Source: Dehalobacter sp. DCA
GTDB taxonomy: Bacteria > Bacillota > Desulfitobacteriia > Desulfitobacteriales > Syntrophobotulaceae
DNA length: 64,000 nt
Assembly (NCBI RefSeq): GCF_000305775.1
Contig: NC_018866.1
Location: 434,001 to 498,000, forward strand
Direction of reading: 5' to 3'
Shown: in pieces, positions 44,322-52,531 of the stretch
Numbering within the stretch: the first letter of the stretch is position 1
Layout: each line of letters opens with the position of its first letter
Position numbers and translations under genes: made by a program
Notes under the pieces: model-generated
The model's database searches: none
Told to the model about the DNA's origin: nothing
Seen by the model: the letters and a program-made list of their open reading frames with translations, nothing else

Positions 44322-44759
44322 TTAATGAGAGGACGGACGGTTGTGGCTTAAGTATTTCACCATCAATACTTTGGTTCCTTTGTTAACTTCAGATTCAACC
44401 CGCAGTTCATCCATGAAGGACTGCATAAAGATAAAACCAAGTCCCATTCTGTCAGGGTCCGTAGAATAAGAAGCTTGCATGGCCTGATTCACATCGGGGA
44501 TACCGCAGCCGTTATCGGTTACTTGTATGGAAATTTTCGTTTCATCTGCCTCCAGCTCTAACGTGACAAACTGATCAGGTGCATTGCTGTAACCATGGAT
44601 AATTGCGTTGGAAACGGCTTCAGAGACAGCGACCTTCAGTTCTTCAAGCTCGCTTAAGGCCAAATCCATTTGGGCTCCAAGCGAAGAGGCCAACATGCGG
44701 GCGATTGTTACATTCTGCGGCAGACTCGAGAATGTCAGGATTATTTTATTGACTTCCAT
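44322..44759 (-). CDS. spoIIAB: Anti-sigma F factor SpoIIAB
   Basis: The 145-aa GHKL-type kinase binds sigma-F and phosphorylates SpoIIAA. ATP-lid boxes: EAVSNAIIHGYSN (N box), VTDNGCGIPDV (G1) and DRMGLGFIFMQSFMDELRVES (G2). AAAGGAG precedes the ATG. It lies 14 bases ahead of sigF and 30 bases after spoIIAA. Confidence 0.97.
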   Translation of the reverse strand: MEVNKIILTFSSLPQNVTIARMLASSLGAQMDLALSELEELKVAVSEAVSNAIIHGYSNAPDQFVTLELEADETKISIQVTDNGCGIPDVNQAMQASYSTDPDRMGLGFIFMQSFMDELRVESEVNKGTKVLMVKYLSHNRPSSH

Positions 44760-44789
44760 TGATTATTCTCCTTTCAACTCTAAATTCAT

Positions 44790-45107
44790 TTATACGGCAG
44801 GTTCTTTTGGTAAAAATTCTATAATTTTGGGAAGCCCCGACAGTTCCATGATCCGGTAAATATGCGGCGGAGCATTGGCAATTTTAAGTTTTCCTTCGAG
44901 AGGAAGCAGTTTTTTATATCGTCCCAAAATAACCCCTAGACCGGAACTGTCAATGAAATGGAGATCATCCAGATGCAGGATCACCGTCCTGACTCCTTTT
45001 TTCTCTATATCCAGATCAATCACGCTTTTTAGCTCACTGGCATTCTTCATATCTAGTTCGCCCTCAAGATATAAATGCAGGGTTTGTCGTTCAATTCTTT
45101 TATTCAT
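44790..45107 (-). CDS. spoIIAA: Anti-sigma F factor antagonist SpoIIAA
   Basis: The 105-aa STAS-domain protein frees sigma-F by binding SpoIIAB when dephosphorylated. The phosphorylated Ser is in LHFIDSSGLGVILGRYK. The start ATG at 45107 lies 10 bases after AGGAG; a GTG three codons upstream is too close. It is the first gene of the spoIIA operon. Confidence 0.96.
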   Translation of the reverse strand: MNKRIERQTLHLYLEGELDMKNASELKSVIDLDIEKKGVRTVILHLDDLHFIDSSGLGVILGRYKKLLPLEGKLKIANAPPHIYRIMELSGLPKIIEFLPKEPAV

Positions 45108-45143
45108 TGATGCCACGCTCCTATATTACAAGTCGTTAAATCT

Positions 45144-45172
45144 ATCTTCGACATCACCCAAATATTTCCTTC
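45144..45172 (-). promoter_or_regulatory. spoIIAA: Sigma-H-type promoter with 0A-like box ahead of spoIIA
   Basis: Read on the minus strand, GAAGGAAAT (45172-45164) matches the sigma-H -35 consensus exactly. After 11 bases, GTCGAAGAT (45152-45144) resembles the -10. ATGTCGAA (45154-45147) is a 7/8 match to the 0A box TTGTCGAA and overlaps the -10. The layout and spacing equal those before spo0A. The spoIIA operon is sigma-H and Spo0A dependent in Bacillus. Confidence 0.7.
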
Positions 45173-45243
45173 GTGCTTGGTTCTGAAATTATTGACTGAT
45201 TCTGGTATAAAGTTGATAAACAAATAAAACAATTGACAATACC

Positions 45244-45275
45244 TGAATTTCTTAGCGAAAAATCGGGAATTATTA
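45244..45275 (+). promoter_or_regulatory. spoVAC: Possible forespore-type promoter ahead of spoVAC
   Basis: TGAATT (45244-45249) and GGGAATTATTA (45265-45275), 15 bases apart, loosely resemble sigma-F/sigma-G elements. The spoVA operon is a sigma-G target in Bacillus. The match is imperfect, so the call is weak. Confidence 0.3.
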
Positions 45276-45298
45276 ATCAAAAAAAGGGGTGAAAATCA

Positions 45299-45769
45299 TT
45301 GTCGGAATCAAAACTCCGTCCTCCATCCGTTGCGGTGACCCAGGAGGAATATAAACAATTAACAGAAAAGTTTTCGCCAAAACCAACGGTTTTGAAAAAT
45401 GTACTGTCAGCATTTGTTGTTGGCGGAATCATCTGCAGCTTTGGTCAGATGATTGTCAATTTTTACATGAATTACCTCGGGCTGGCTAAGACAGCTGCTC
45501 AGACAGCCGGAACAGCAACGCTGATAATAATAGGGGCTATTTTGACCGGTCTCGGTGTTTATGACACGATTGTCAAATACGGGGGAGCCGGAGGGATCAT
45601 TCCCGTGACCGGTTTTGCGAATTCGATGGTTTCACCGGCACTTGAATATAAGAGAGAAGGCTATGTGTTCGGTGTAGGCGGGAAGCTCTTTACGATTGCC
45701 GGACCAGTTTTGGTTTATGGGATTACAAGTTCAATCATTGTCGGCTTGATCTATTTATGGATCAGATAA
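45299..45769 (+). CDS. spoVAC: Stage V sporulation protein AC
   Basis: The 156-aa membrane protein has about four helices and the family motifs KNVLSAFVVGGIICSFGQMI, GAGGIIPVTGFANSMVSPALEYKREGYVFGVGGKLFTIAGPVLVYG. SpoVAC forms part of the channel that moves dipicolinic acid into the forespore and out at germination. It starts with TTG after AAGGGGTG. Confidence 0.95.
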   Translation: MSESKLRPPSVAVTQEEYKQLTEKFSPKPTVLKNVLSAFVVGGIICSFGQMIVNFYMNYLGLAKTAAQTAGTATLIIIGAILTGLGVYDTIVKYGGAGGIIPVTGFANSMVSPALEYKREGYVFGVGGKLFTIAGPVLVYGITSSIIVGLIYLWIR

Positions 45770-45791
45770 TTACCGAAAGGAGAAAAACATT

Positions 45792-46802
45792 TTGAATTTC
45801 AAAAGAGTAGGCAACCAGACGGTTGTATTTGGTCAGCCGCCGGTTATTCTGGCCGGGTATAACGTTGTCGGACCTAAGGAAGGACAGGGGCCGCTAAAAG
45901 ATACTTTTGACATGGTCTTAAAAGACAGTTATGCGCATGAAAAGACATGGGAGAAAACGGAGATGAAAATGCTGGAGACTTCCATGACGAAAGCTGCAGC
46001 CAAAGCAAATGTCCTGTTGGATTCTGTGGATTATAACCTGGCGGGGGATCTGCTGAACCAGATTATTTCGTCGAACTATGCTGCCAGACAAATCGGTCTT
46101 CCGTTTATCGGCCTCTATGGCGCCTGCTCGACGATGGCGCTTTCCACGGCCCTTGGTGCAATGCTGATCGACGGTGGGTTCGCGTCTAAAGTACTTTGCA
46201 GTGCATCCAGTCATCATGAGACGGCAGAGAGACAATACCGTTTTCCAAATGAGCAGGGCAACCAGAGAGCAATGTATGCCCAGTGGACGGTAACCGGAGC
46301 AGGCAGCATCCTTCTGGCTGATCAAGGAGAAGGCCCTAAAATCACAAGTGCAACGATTGGCCGGGTCTTAGACTACGGTGAGACCGATACCAATAATATG
46401 GGTGCGGCCATGGCGCCTGCTGTTGCCGACACCATCCTGAATCATTTTCAGGACCTCAGCCGTCAGCCGGATTACTATGACATGATTATTACCGGAGATC
46501 TTGGGATGGTAGGTCTTCAACTTTTGCTTGAGGTTTTGAAACGAAGCGGCCTGCAGCTGTCCAATAACTTCGCGGATTGCGGGGTGATGATTTACAGCAG
46601 CAAACAGGATACGCATGCCGGCGGGAGCGGGTGCGGCTGTTCCGCGGTCGTGCTGACAGGGCATCTCCTGAATAAATTGAAAAGTCGTGAACTGCAAAAA
46701 ATCTTATTTGTCGGAAGCGGAAGCCTTCATAGTTCTGTATCATCTCAACAGGGTGAATCCATGCCGGCCATTGGTCATGCCGTGTCGATTGAAATGAGTT
46801 AA
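45792..46802 (+). CDS. spoVAD: Stage V sporulation protein AD
   Basis: The 336-aa protein has a thiolase-like fold and binds dipicolinic acid in Bacillus. Seen here: PFIGLYGACSTMALSTALGAMLIDGGFASKVLCSASSHHETAERQYRFPNEQGNQRA, typical of SpoVAD with the thiolase-type Cys. It starts with TTG after AAAGGAG and has no membrane segment. Confidence 0.96.
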   Translation: MNFKRVGNQTVVFGQPPVILAGYNVVGPKEGQGPLKDTFDMVLKDSYAHEKTWEKTEMKMLETSMTKAAAKANVLLDSVDYNLAGDLLNQIISSNYAARQIGLPFIGLYGACSTMALSTALGAMLIDGGFASKVLCSASSHHETAERQYRFPNEQGNQRAMYAQWTVTGAGSILLADQGEGPKITSATIGRVLDYGETDTNNMGAAMAPAVADTILNHFQDLSRQPDYYDMIITGDLGMVGLQLLLEVLKRSGLQLSNNFADCGVMIYSSKQDTHAGGSGCGCSAVVLTGHLLNKLKSRELQKILFVGSGSLHSSVSSQQGESMPAIGHAVSIEMS

Positions 46803-46815
46803 GGGAGGTCTTTTG

Positions 46816-47178
46816 ATGCTGAATAACATTCTACCTGCTTTTCTGGTTGGCGGACTTCTGTGCGTCGGCGGACAGCTGCTGATGGACCTGACGAAAGCCA
46901 AAATCACGCCGGCACATGTGCTGGTCGGGTACGTGACCGGCGGAGTTATTCTTGGCGGACTAGGGCTTTATGAACCTCTGGTCAAAATCGGAGGTGCCGG
47001 TGCAACCGTGCCGCTTTCCGGTTTTGGATATACGCTGGTCAAAGGTGCGATCGAAGGAGCACAAAGCGGTGGCATACTTGGGGTTCTGGCCGGCGGTGTT
47101 CAGACCGGTGCAACAGGAATTGCCGTTGCGGTTTTGTTCGGCTATCTGACAGCAATTGTATTTAATCCGAAAGGTTGA
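46816..47178 (+). CDS. spoVAE: Stage V sporulation protein AE (AEb type)
   Basis: The 120-aa protein has three or four membrane helices: ILPAFLVGGLLCVGGQLLMDLT and GGAGATVPLSGFGYTLVKGAIEGAQSGGILGVLAGG. It resembles SpoVAC in its second half. GGGAGG precedes the ATG. spoVAA and spoVAB are absent, as in many clostridia where AC-AD-AE form the minimal set. Confidence 0.95.
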   Translation: MLNNILPAFLVGGLLCVGGQLLMDLTKAKITPAHVLVGYVTGGVILGGLGLYEPLVKIGGAGATVPLSGFGYTLVKGAIEGAQSGGILGVLAGGVQTGATGIAVAVLFGYLTAIVFNPKG

Positions 47179-47182
47179 TGAT

Positions 47183-48706
47183 ATGAGCTCAACAGCAGAA
47201 ACGACAATGAGCATTTCCAAAAACTATCAGGAAAACGTCACTTATTTGAATCAAAAACTCGGCGTACCTGAAAGCTTTGACATTGTACTTCGGGAAATGA
47301 ACATCGGCGGCAAAAAGATTGCAATCTATTCCGTCAATGGAATGATCAGCAGACCTGCCAGCAATATGATTCTGGAAGTGCTTTCGAAGATCGAACGTGT
47401 GGAACTCGCCGTGAATGCGGTAGACAAGCTTGTAAAGTCCAAAATAGTTGACCTGCAGGTTTCGGAAGTCGAAGCCATGGATGAAGTCATCTACTTTCTG
47501 TTATCCGGAACAATGGCGATACTGATTGAGGGAAGAACGCAGGCTATCATTGTAGATCTAAGGACTTATCCGGGCCGCATGCCACAGGAACCGGATATTG
47601 AGCGAGTAACAAGGGGTTCACGCGATGGGTTCACGGAGACACTGGTTTTTAATACAATTTTAATCCGCCGCCGGCTGCGTGATCCAGGCCTGCGGATGAA
47701 GCTCGTGAAAGCAGGCAGCCGCTCCAAGACGGATGTTTGCATTGCTTATATTGAAGATATAACGAATCCCAAAATGGTGGAGTATATTGAAAAAGAAATT
47801 AAAAATATAAAAATTGACGGTATACCCATGGCGGAAAAAACGGTTGAAGAGTTCATCCTCGGCAGTAAATTCTGGAATCCGTTTCCAAGAGTCAGGTACA
47901 CAGAAAGGCCTGATGTAGCAGCAATACATCTGCTTGAAGGCAATGTTATTGTGATGGTCGACACTTCTCCAAGTATTATTATCGCACCTTGTACGTTCTG
48001 GCATCATGTCCAGCATGCGGAAGAATACCGCCAAGAACCGGTTGTGGGTATGTATTTGCGGTGGGTCAGGTTTATCGCGATATTTCTGTCCGTATTTCTT
48101 ACCCCGCTTTGGCTCGCTGCAGCTTTGAATCCTCAGCTGCTTCCCGAAGGACTTCAGTTTATTGGAGTGCAAAAACCGGCTAGAATTCCTTTGTTGTTTC
48201 AGGTGCTAATGGGAGAATTGTCAATCGATATGCTGAGGATGGCGGCGATTCATACCCCTTCGCCTCTGGCTACAGCCCTGGGTTTAATCGCGGTGTTCAT
48301 GATGGGTGATGTGGCTATACAGGTTGGGCTGTTTACACCGGAGGTTGTGATGTATACCGCCATTGCGGCAGTCGGGACATTTGCGACACCAAGTTATGAA
48401 CTGGCTCAGGCGAACAGGCTTGTCCGCCTATTCCTTGTCCTGGCTGCCGGGCTGTTTAATTTCTGGGGATTTGGAGCAGGCGTCTTGCTTGTTTTATTTG
48501 TTCTGCTGCGGACCAATTCCTTTGGTGTACCGTATCTCTGGCCGTTAATTCCAATGGATATCAAGGCGCTGTCCACAATCCTGATACGTAATCCGGTCCC
48601 GATTAACAACCTTAGACCGAGCATCTTCAAACCGAAGGACCGAATCAGGCAGCCTAAGGATAAACAAACGAAGGAAAAACAGCCTAAAGAAAGAACAAAT
48701 CCCTAG
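47183..48706 (+). CDS. spoVAF: Stage V sporulation protein AF (GerA-family membrane protein)
   Basis: The 507-aa protein is related to germinant-receptor A subunits. Its large N-terminal domain includes LLSGTMAILIEGRTQAIIVDLRTYPGRMPQEPDIERVTRGSRDGFTETLVFNTILIRRRLRDPGLRMKL. About five membrane helices lie at 280-470 and a Lys/Pro-rich tail at the end. It starts 4 bases after spoVAE. The 3' side meets a palindromic repeat copy only a few bases after the stop. Confidence 0.94.
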   Translation: MSSTAETTMSISKNYQENVTYLNQKLGVPESFDIVLREMNIGGKKIAIYSVNGMISRPASNMILEVLSKIERVELAVNAVDKLVKSKIVDLQVSEVEAMDEVIYFLLSGTMAILIEGRTQAIIVDLRTYPGRMPQEPDIERVTRGSRDGFTETLVFNTILIRRRLRDPGLRMKLVKAGSRSKTDVCIAYIEDITNPKMVEYIEKEIKNIKIDGIPMAEKTVEEFILGSKFWNPFPRVRYTERPDVAAIHLLEGNVIVMVDTSPSIIIAPCTFWHHVQHAEEYRQEPVVGMYLRWVRFIAIFLSVFLTPLWLAAALNPQLLPEGLQFIGVQKPARIPLLFQVLMGELSIDMLRMAAIHTPSPLATALGLIAVFMMGDVAIQVGLFTPEVVMYTAIAAVGTFATPSYELAQANRLVRLFLVLAAGLFNFWGFGAGVLLVLFVLLRTNSFGVPYLWPLIPMDIKALSTILIRNPVPINNLRPSIFKPKDRIRQPKDKQTKEKQPKERTNP

Positions 48707-48714
48707 ACGGATGG

Positions 48715-49203
48715 TCACGAAAGACAAGGCTCGGCGACGGCCACGGATGGCCTAGTGCCGCGATGCCATGGACGGCAAAGAGCGGCGACGGCCACGGATG
48801 GCAAAGAGCGGCCCGGCCGTACAAACACCAAGTCCAGGGAAACAAGAAGTAAAATGGCGATTAGGATCTTATTCAGATTATTTGCAGAGACAGTCACCTG
48901 TTGGGCGGCAGGCACCGGATAGCCGTTTTGATAAGAACCTGGAAGAATAGAAGAGGGGAGAACAGGACTTCGCAGAACCGGTCCCGGCAGGAGTGTACCA
49001 GGCAGATTTGCAGCCGGTAGAACGGTACCAGGTAAAAATGCCGTCGGAAGTACGGCCCTTGGCTGTCCTGTCTGTCCTGTGCGGGAATACGGGTATGAAA
49101 CTGTCCGGGGATTACCGTAATTCTCTCTGGCCATAGAAAAATAACGCGGATCGTTTGCAGCTGGGACCAAAGACATATGGTTGGTAAACAACATATTGCT
49201 CAT
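48715..49203 (-). CDS. Hypothetical Pro/Leu-repeat protein with one membrane helix
   Basis: The 162-aa protein has a repetitive middle (about 48-90: LPTAFLPGTVLPAANLPGTLLPGPVLRS and so on, xLPGxxLP units) and one membrane segment (about 111-123, ILIAILLLVSLDLVF). The last 35 residues (PSVAVAALCRPWHRGTRPSV...) are encoded inside the dispersed repeat, so the original C-terminus was lost or extended. AGGAG precedes the ATG. I know no family; a spore-surface role is only suggested by its neighbours. Confidence 0.6.
   Translation of the reverse strand: MSNMLFTNHMSLVPAANDPRYFSMARENYGNPRTVSYPYSRTGQTGQPRAVLPTAFLPGTVLPAANLPGTLLPGPVLRSPVLPSSILPGSYQNGYPVPAAQQVTVSANNLNKILIAILLLVSLDLVFVRPGRSLPSVAVAALCRPWHRGTRPSVAVAEPCLS
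48734..48812 (+). repeat. Dispersed palindromic repeat, copy 4 (with internal duplication)
   Basis: GGCGACGGCCACGGATGGC occurs at about 48733 and again at about 48784. The full core GGCCTAGTGCCGCGATGCCATGGACGGCAAAGAGCGG lies between. It matches the cores of copies 1-3. It forms the 3' end of the minus-strand gene and lies 27 bases after spoVAF. Confidence 0.85.
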
Positions 49204-49383
49204 GTTGATCTCCTAAATTTATTCGTACCGGATACCTGATTTGGAGGCATTAAAACTCAACAAAAATATGATATGATTAGTTATGATTAAGAAAGAATAT
49301 AAAAAGTTAATAATGCTAAGGTATTATACGAAATAAAATACCATTGTGCTACATAAATGGCAATATATGGGGGGTAATTAATT

Positions 49384-49656
49384 GTGATCATAGGTTTTGG
49401 TTTTGGAAGTCCGCTGATGGCGCTTTTGATGCTGGTCGTCACCGCGTCACTGTCTTATTTTTTCTTTAAAGCGATCAGAGGCCGGCGGAACGGTGACTGG
49501 ACTGGTGGGGGGGACAGTGATATCTCAGAACTCAGGCGGAGAAAACGTACCTATTATTATGAACAAAGACAGAGAGCCAGGGAATTGATGGACGAATATG
49601 ATCTGACCGATCAGGAGATAGAGGAGAGAATTAACCGTGAGTTAGACGGGAATTAG
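49384..49656 (+). CDS. Small membrane protein of unknown function
   Basis: The 90-aa protein has a hydrophobic N-terminus (about 1-28: GFGFGSPLMALLMLVVTASLSYFFFKAI) followed by a highly charged helical tail (LRRRKRTYYYEQRQRARELMDEYDLTDQEIEERINREL). A GTG start follows a G-run (GGGGGG) at 10-base spacing. The tail end recalls short-helix SHOCT-type oligomerisation motifs, but this is not certain. Confidence 0.6.
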   Translation: MIIGFGFGSPLMALLMLVVTASLSYFFFKAIRGRRNGDWTGGGDSDISELRRRKRTYYYEQRQRARELMDEYDLTDQEIEERINRELDGN

Positions 49657-49679
49657 ACGGGGAAAAGTAATATAGTACG

Positions 49680-49700
49680 AAGCCCTAATGATCAGGGCTT
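49680..49700. terminator. Short hairpin after the small membrane protein
   Basis: AAGCCCT and AGGGCTT pair around a 7-base loop, 23 bases after the stop codon. No T run follows, so its strength is doubtful. Confidence 0.4.
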
Positions 49701-49817
49701 GCCTGTGCCTGTCTACGTACTGCAATGAAAGGCGATTTATATGAAAACAGATTACCACTAATGCTTTCAATCCGGGATTGCTTACAGTTACTGATTTGAG
49801 AGTTAATTTATTATTAT

Positions 49818-49880
49818 AGATGCTTTTTAGAAATATGGCCTGCCGTCAAGGAGATGCCAGATTCAAAAGCATCTTTTTTG
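49818..49880 (+). terminator. Large hairpin with T run in the 49.66-50.17 kb gap
   Basis: AGATGCTTTT pairs with AAAAGCATCT around a 37-base loop that holds a smaller ATGGC/GCCAG hairpin, then TTTTTT. It lies 160 bases after the nearest gene, so it could end an unseen short RNA. No gene is visible in the rest of this 516-base gap; the part from 49900 to 50170 is AT-rich and featureless apart from ACATGG...CCATGT near 49948-49973. Confidence 0.65.
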
Positions 49881-50172
49881 TATTATTGAGTAAGATTTGG
49901 GTTAAAGATAGAAAATTTTTATAAACAAACCAAATGATTATAAAAAACATGGAAGTTGGTCACGCACCATGTTATATTAGAAATAAATTTCCAGTTATAA
50001 CCTTGGGTTATTTAACCAATTATTAATAAGGAAGCAGGTTAAAGAAACAGAGATGGAAATCAGAAACAACGCGGCTTGCTTACAAGATACTTTGAATAAT
50101 ATACCTGACCATGTCAATGAAATATCAGTATGGAAGGGTTTTATGCAATAAAGGATTAAACAGGAGGATCGT

Positions 50173-50640
50173 ATGGAGTACAGAGAATTAAAAACCGATA
50201 ATTTAGCCGAGGCTTCAAGCCTTATATGGATTGTTTTTTCACAATATGTCGCGCCTGGCTATTCTCAGGAGGGGATTGATACATTTAGAAAATTCATACA
50301 GCCGAAAGAACTTAAAATATTACTGGAAGGCGGAAGATTTTTTATATCAGGCTGTTTTGACGGCGAAGAACTTGTAGGTGTCATAGCGATGAGGGACCAT
50401 AGTCATATCAGCCTGCTTTTTGTTAATAAAGCATATCACGGCAGGGGAATTGCCAAAGCCCTTTTTTCAGAAGCTTTAAAGAAGTGTGTTCAGAAAAAAT
50501 CAGAGATTGGCGAGATAAGTGTAAATTCGTCGCCATATGCAGTTGAAATATATAAAAAACTTGGGTTTGAAGTAACAGGACAACAAACTACGAAGGATGG
50601 AATAACATTTGTACCCATGAAGATGATGGTGTCCTTGTGA
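50173..50640 (+). CDS. GNAT-family N-acetyltransferase
   Basis: The 155-aa protein has the acetyl-CoA-binding motif A in ISLLFVNKAYHGRGIAKALFSEALKKC, and the closing VNSSPYAVEIYKKLGFEVTGQQ typical of GNAT enzymes. The substrate is unknown. AGGAGGATC lies 7 bases before the ATG. The stop overlaps the next reading frame. Confidence 0.85.
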   Translation: MEYRELKTDNLAEASSLIWIVFSQYVAPGYSQEGIDTFRKFIQPKELKILLEGGRFFISGCFDGEELVGVIAMRDHSHISLLFVNKAYHGRGIAKALFSEALKKCVQKKSEIGEISVNSSPYAVEIYKKLGFEVTGQQTTKDGITFVPMKMMVSL

Positions 50641-51353
50641 TTGTTAATAATCTGACAAGGGGAGCAAAGCCGTATGGATTGATCGAAAATGTCGTTACGC
50701 ACGAGGGTTATCGCAATAAAGGGTACGGTACAAGGTTGCTGAAAGAAGCACTGGAAATCGGGCAGGGAGAAGGCTGCTATAAAGTGATGCTGAAGAGGTT
50801 TTTTAAAGTAATAATAATTGCCGGTCTACTATGGTTTCTGTCACATACTATTTTGATCACGATTGATGGATTAGCCGATAACCTGGGTCAGTGTGATGTT
50901 GGGATCGTTTTAGGAAATAAGGTTGAATTGGATGGAACTCCGTCACAAAGATTGCAGGGTAGATTAGATAAAGCCGCAGAACTCTATAAAGACAAATACT
51001 TTCAATATATCATTGTCAGTGGAGGCACAGGTAAGGAAGGGTTTGACGAAGCCAAAGTAATGAAAAATTACTTGGTAAAAGCAGGAATACCTGAAAATGT
51101 GATCATTGAAGACAGCCATGGTGTTGATACATTTATGACCGCTAAGAATTCTAAGGTTATTATGAATCGGAATAATTTTCAAAGTGCAATGGTTATTACC
51201 CAGTACTACCATATAACCCGAACAACATTAGCAATGCACAAGGTTGGTATTAATAAGGTTTATTCTGCTCATGCAAGAACCTTTGAACTACGTGATTTAT
51301 ACTCCTTAACAAGAGAATTTATTGGCTATTATATGTATCTTCTAATAAAGTAG
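50637..51353 (+). CDS. Chimeric ORF: GNAT fragment fused to a DUF218 (YdcF/SanA-like) membrane protein
   Basis: The 238-residue frame joins two unrelated parts. Residues about 1-49 read NVVTHEGYRNKGYGTRLLKEALEIG, a piece of GNAT motif A. From residue 51 (ATG 50787) it is a DUF218 protein with a membrane anchor (FFKVIIIAGLLWFLSHTILI), then CDVGIVLGNKV, RLQGRLDKAAELY and YIIVSGGTGKEGFDEAKVMKNYLVKAGIP. DUF218 proteins are linked to envelope metabolism. The authentic gene probably began near 50787, and the GNAT piece reflects a deletion fusion. Whether translation starts at 50637 or 50787 cannot be told. Confidence 0.72.
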   Translation: MIVNNLTRGAKPYGLIENVVTHEGYRNKGYGTRLLKEALEIGQGEGCYKVMLKRFFKVIIIAGLLWFLSHTILITIDGLADNLGQCDVGIVLGNKVELDGTPSQRLQGRLDKAAELYKDKYFQYIIVSGGTGKEGFDEAKVMKNYLVKAGIPENVIIEDSHGVDTFMTAKNSKVIMNRNNFQSAMVITQYYHITRTTLAMHKVGINKVYSAHARTFELRDLYSLTREFIGYYMYLLIK

Positions 51354-51419
51354 GATATTTTTCTTTAGGCAAGATAAAAAACATCGCCGTCTAACAGTGT
51401 GCTGTTGTTTTAAGAAATA

Positions 51420-51461
51420 AAGCTGCCAATCGGGGGACAATCCCACCGACCGACAGCTTTC
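51420..51461. terminator. Imperfect hairpin between convergent genes
   Basis: AAAGCTGCCAATCGGGGG and the complement-like CCCACCGACCGACAGCTTT form a stem with a few mismatches, just past the DUF3102 stop. It probably ends the minus-strand transcript and may serve both strands. Confidence 0.55.
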
Positions 51462-51471
51462 TTAAGAGCGC

Positions 51472-52386
51472 TCATGGGGCGGGAGCTTTAGGAGTTGCCG
51501 GAACTTCGGGAGCAGCGGGAACAGCTTTCTCAATTCGCTTTAACTTCTTCGACATTTTTGATATAAACTGGTTGGTATGAATTAAATAAAGCTTGAAAGC
51601 ATTCGGGTCCGCTGCGGCCATTTCGCTCATAGCGATAAACAGTTCGTCGAATCCTTTGGCTATCAGAACGAAGCGGGCGTCTGCCTGGGTCATGGACAGG
51701 TTGAGCTTTAAGATCTTACTTTCAAGTTCTATCTCGGTGATGCGCTTGGCCGTCGCATTTTCATTTTCAAGTACGTCAAGCTTCCGCTGCAGCTTCAAAA
51801 CATTTCCCTGCTCGGCCCATACGGCTTGCAGGTTATCCGTGGCTTCTTTTTTCGCCTGGCCAAGCTCATTGGATAATTTGGAGATGGTGCTCTTTTGGGC
51901 GTCACGGTCTTTCTGCAGCGCTTCTTTCTCAGCGAGGGCCTGTTTCCTGTCATTGACCGCCTGCTGCAGCTCGCGGACGGCCATGTTCTCAAGATCAAAT
52001 TGGGTAATGAATTCCTCACGTTCCTCTGCCGGGATCCCCAGGAGGAGGAACGCCTGGGTATAGCCCAGCTTAGCAAACGGCTCTATTTTCTCGCTGACGC
52101 CGGGGGCGGTGGTGCCCGAGTCGGCGGTGCCGGACAGATCGGGCCCGTACGCTTCAGCTATGCGCATGAGTTTATAGGCCGTGCTCTCCGAATACTCCAC
52201 GGCATTCTCCAACCATGCGACAAATTCGCCATAAGGGATCTTTTCCTTGGCCTCCATAAGACGACGTCCAATTTCCACGGCGCTGACGAGCAGGATTTTT
52301 TTTGTTTGCTCTTTGATTGCCACTATTTCACCAGCGATAATATCCGGTGTTCTTACACTTATATCTGTGATATGGTTTACCTTCAT
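51472..52386 (-). CDS. DUF3102 domain protein
   Basis: The 304-aa protein has an N-terminal DUF3102-type region (about 15-125: EIVAIKEQTKKILLVSAVEIGRRLMEAKEKIPYGEFVAWLENAVEYSESTAYKLMRIAEAYG) found on plasmids, phages and integrative elements. A long coiled coil (about 130-235) and a Pro/Ala-rich tail (PAAPEVPATPKAPAP) follow. The ATG at 52386 lies after GGGGAGGA; 39 further in-frame upstream residues run through the leader and were excluded. Its function is unknown; the N-terminal helix-rich part may bind DNA. Confidence 0.8.
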   Translation of the reverse strand: MKVNHITDISVRTPDIIAGEIVAIKEQTKKILLVSAVEIGRRLMEAKEKIPYGEFVAWLENAVEYSESTAYKLMRIAEAYGPDLSGTADSGTTAPGVSEKIEPFAKLGYTQAFLLLGIPAEEREEFITQFDLENMAVRELQQAVNDRKQALAEKEALQKDRDAQKSTISKLSNELGQAKKEATDNLQAVWAEQGNVLKLQRKLDVLENENATAKRITEIELESKILKLNLSMTQADARFVLIAKGFDELFIAMSEMAAADPNAFKLYLIHTNQFISKMSKKLKRIEKAVPAAPEVPATPKAPAP

Positions 52387-52480
52387 GATTAACGGTCCTC
52401 CCCGGTTATTCCCTTTCCCCGTATGATATGTTGACAAGCCTTTTGATGTGAATCTTCCATACGGCAAAATCTCTGAATTT

Positions 52481-52510
52481 GAAGAATTTGTATGCGCGTA
52501 CAAATTCTTC
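52481..52510. promoter_or_regulatory. 12-bp-arm palindrome in the DUF3102 leader
   Basis: GAAGAATTTGTA and TACAAATTCTTC are perfect inverted arms with a 6-base GC-rich centre (TGCGCG). It lies about 95 bases upstream of the DUF3102 start. The same palindrome stands at 435-462 in the leader copy near the start of the window. It is a candidate operator. Confidence 0.6.
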
Positions 52511-52531
52511 GGTTATTGAAGTAAAATAATA

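Noticed and set aside
51593-52063. 156-aa plus-strand frame opposite the DUF3102 gene
   Set aside because: It is antisense to the coiled-coil region; its Ser/Phe/Ala bias is typical of the reverse strand of such sequence.
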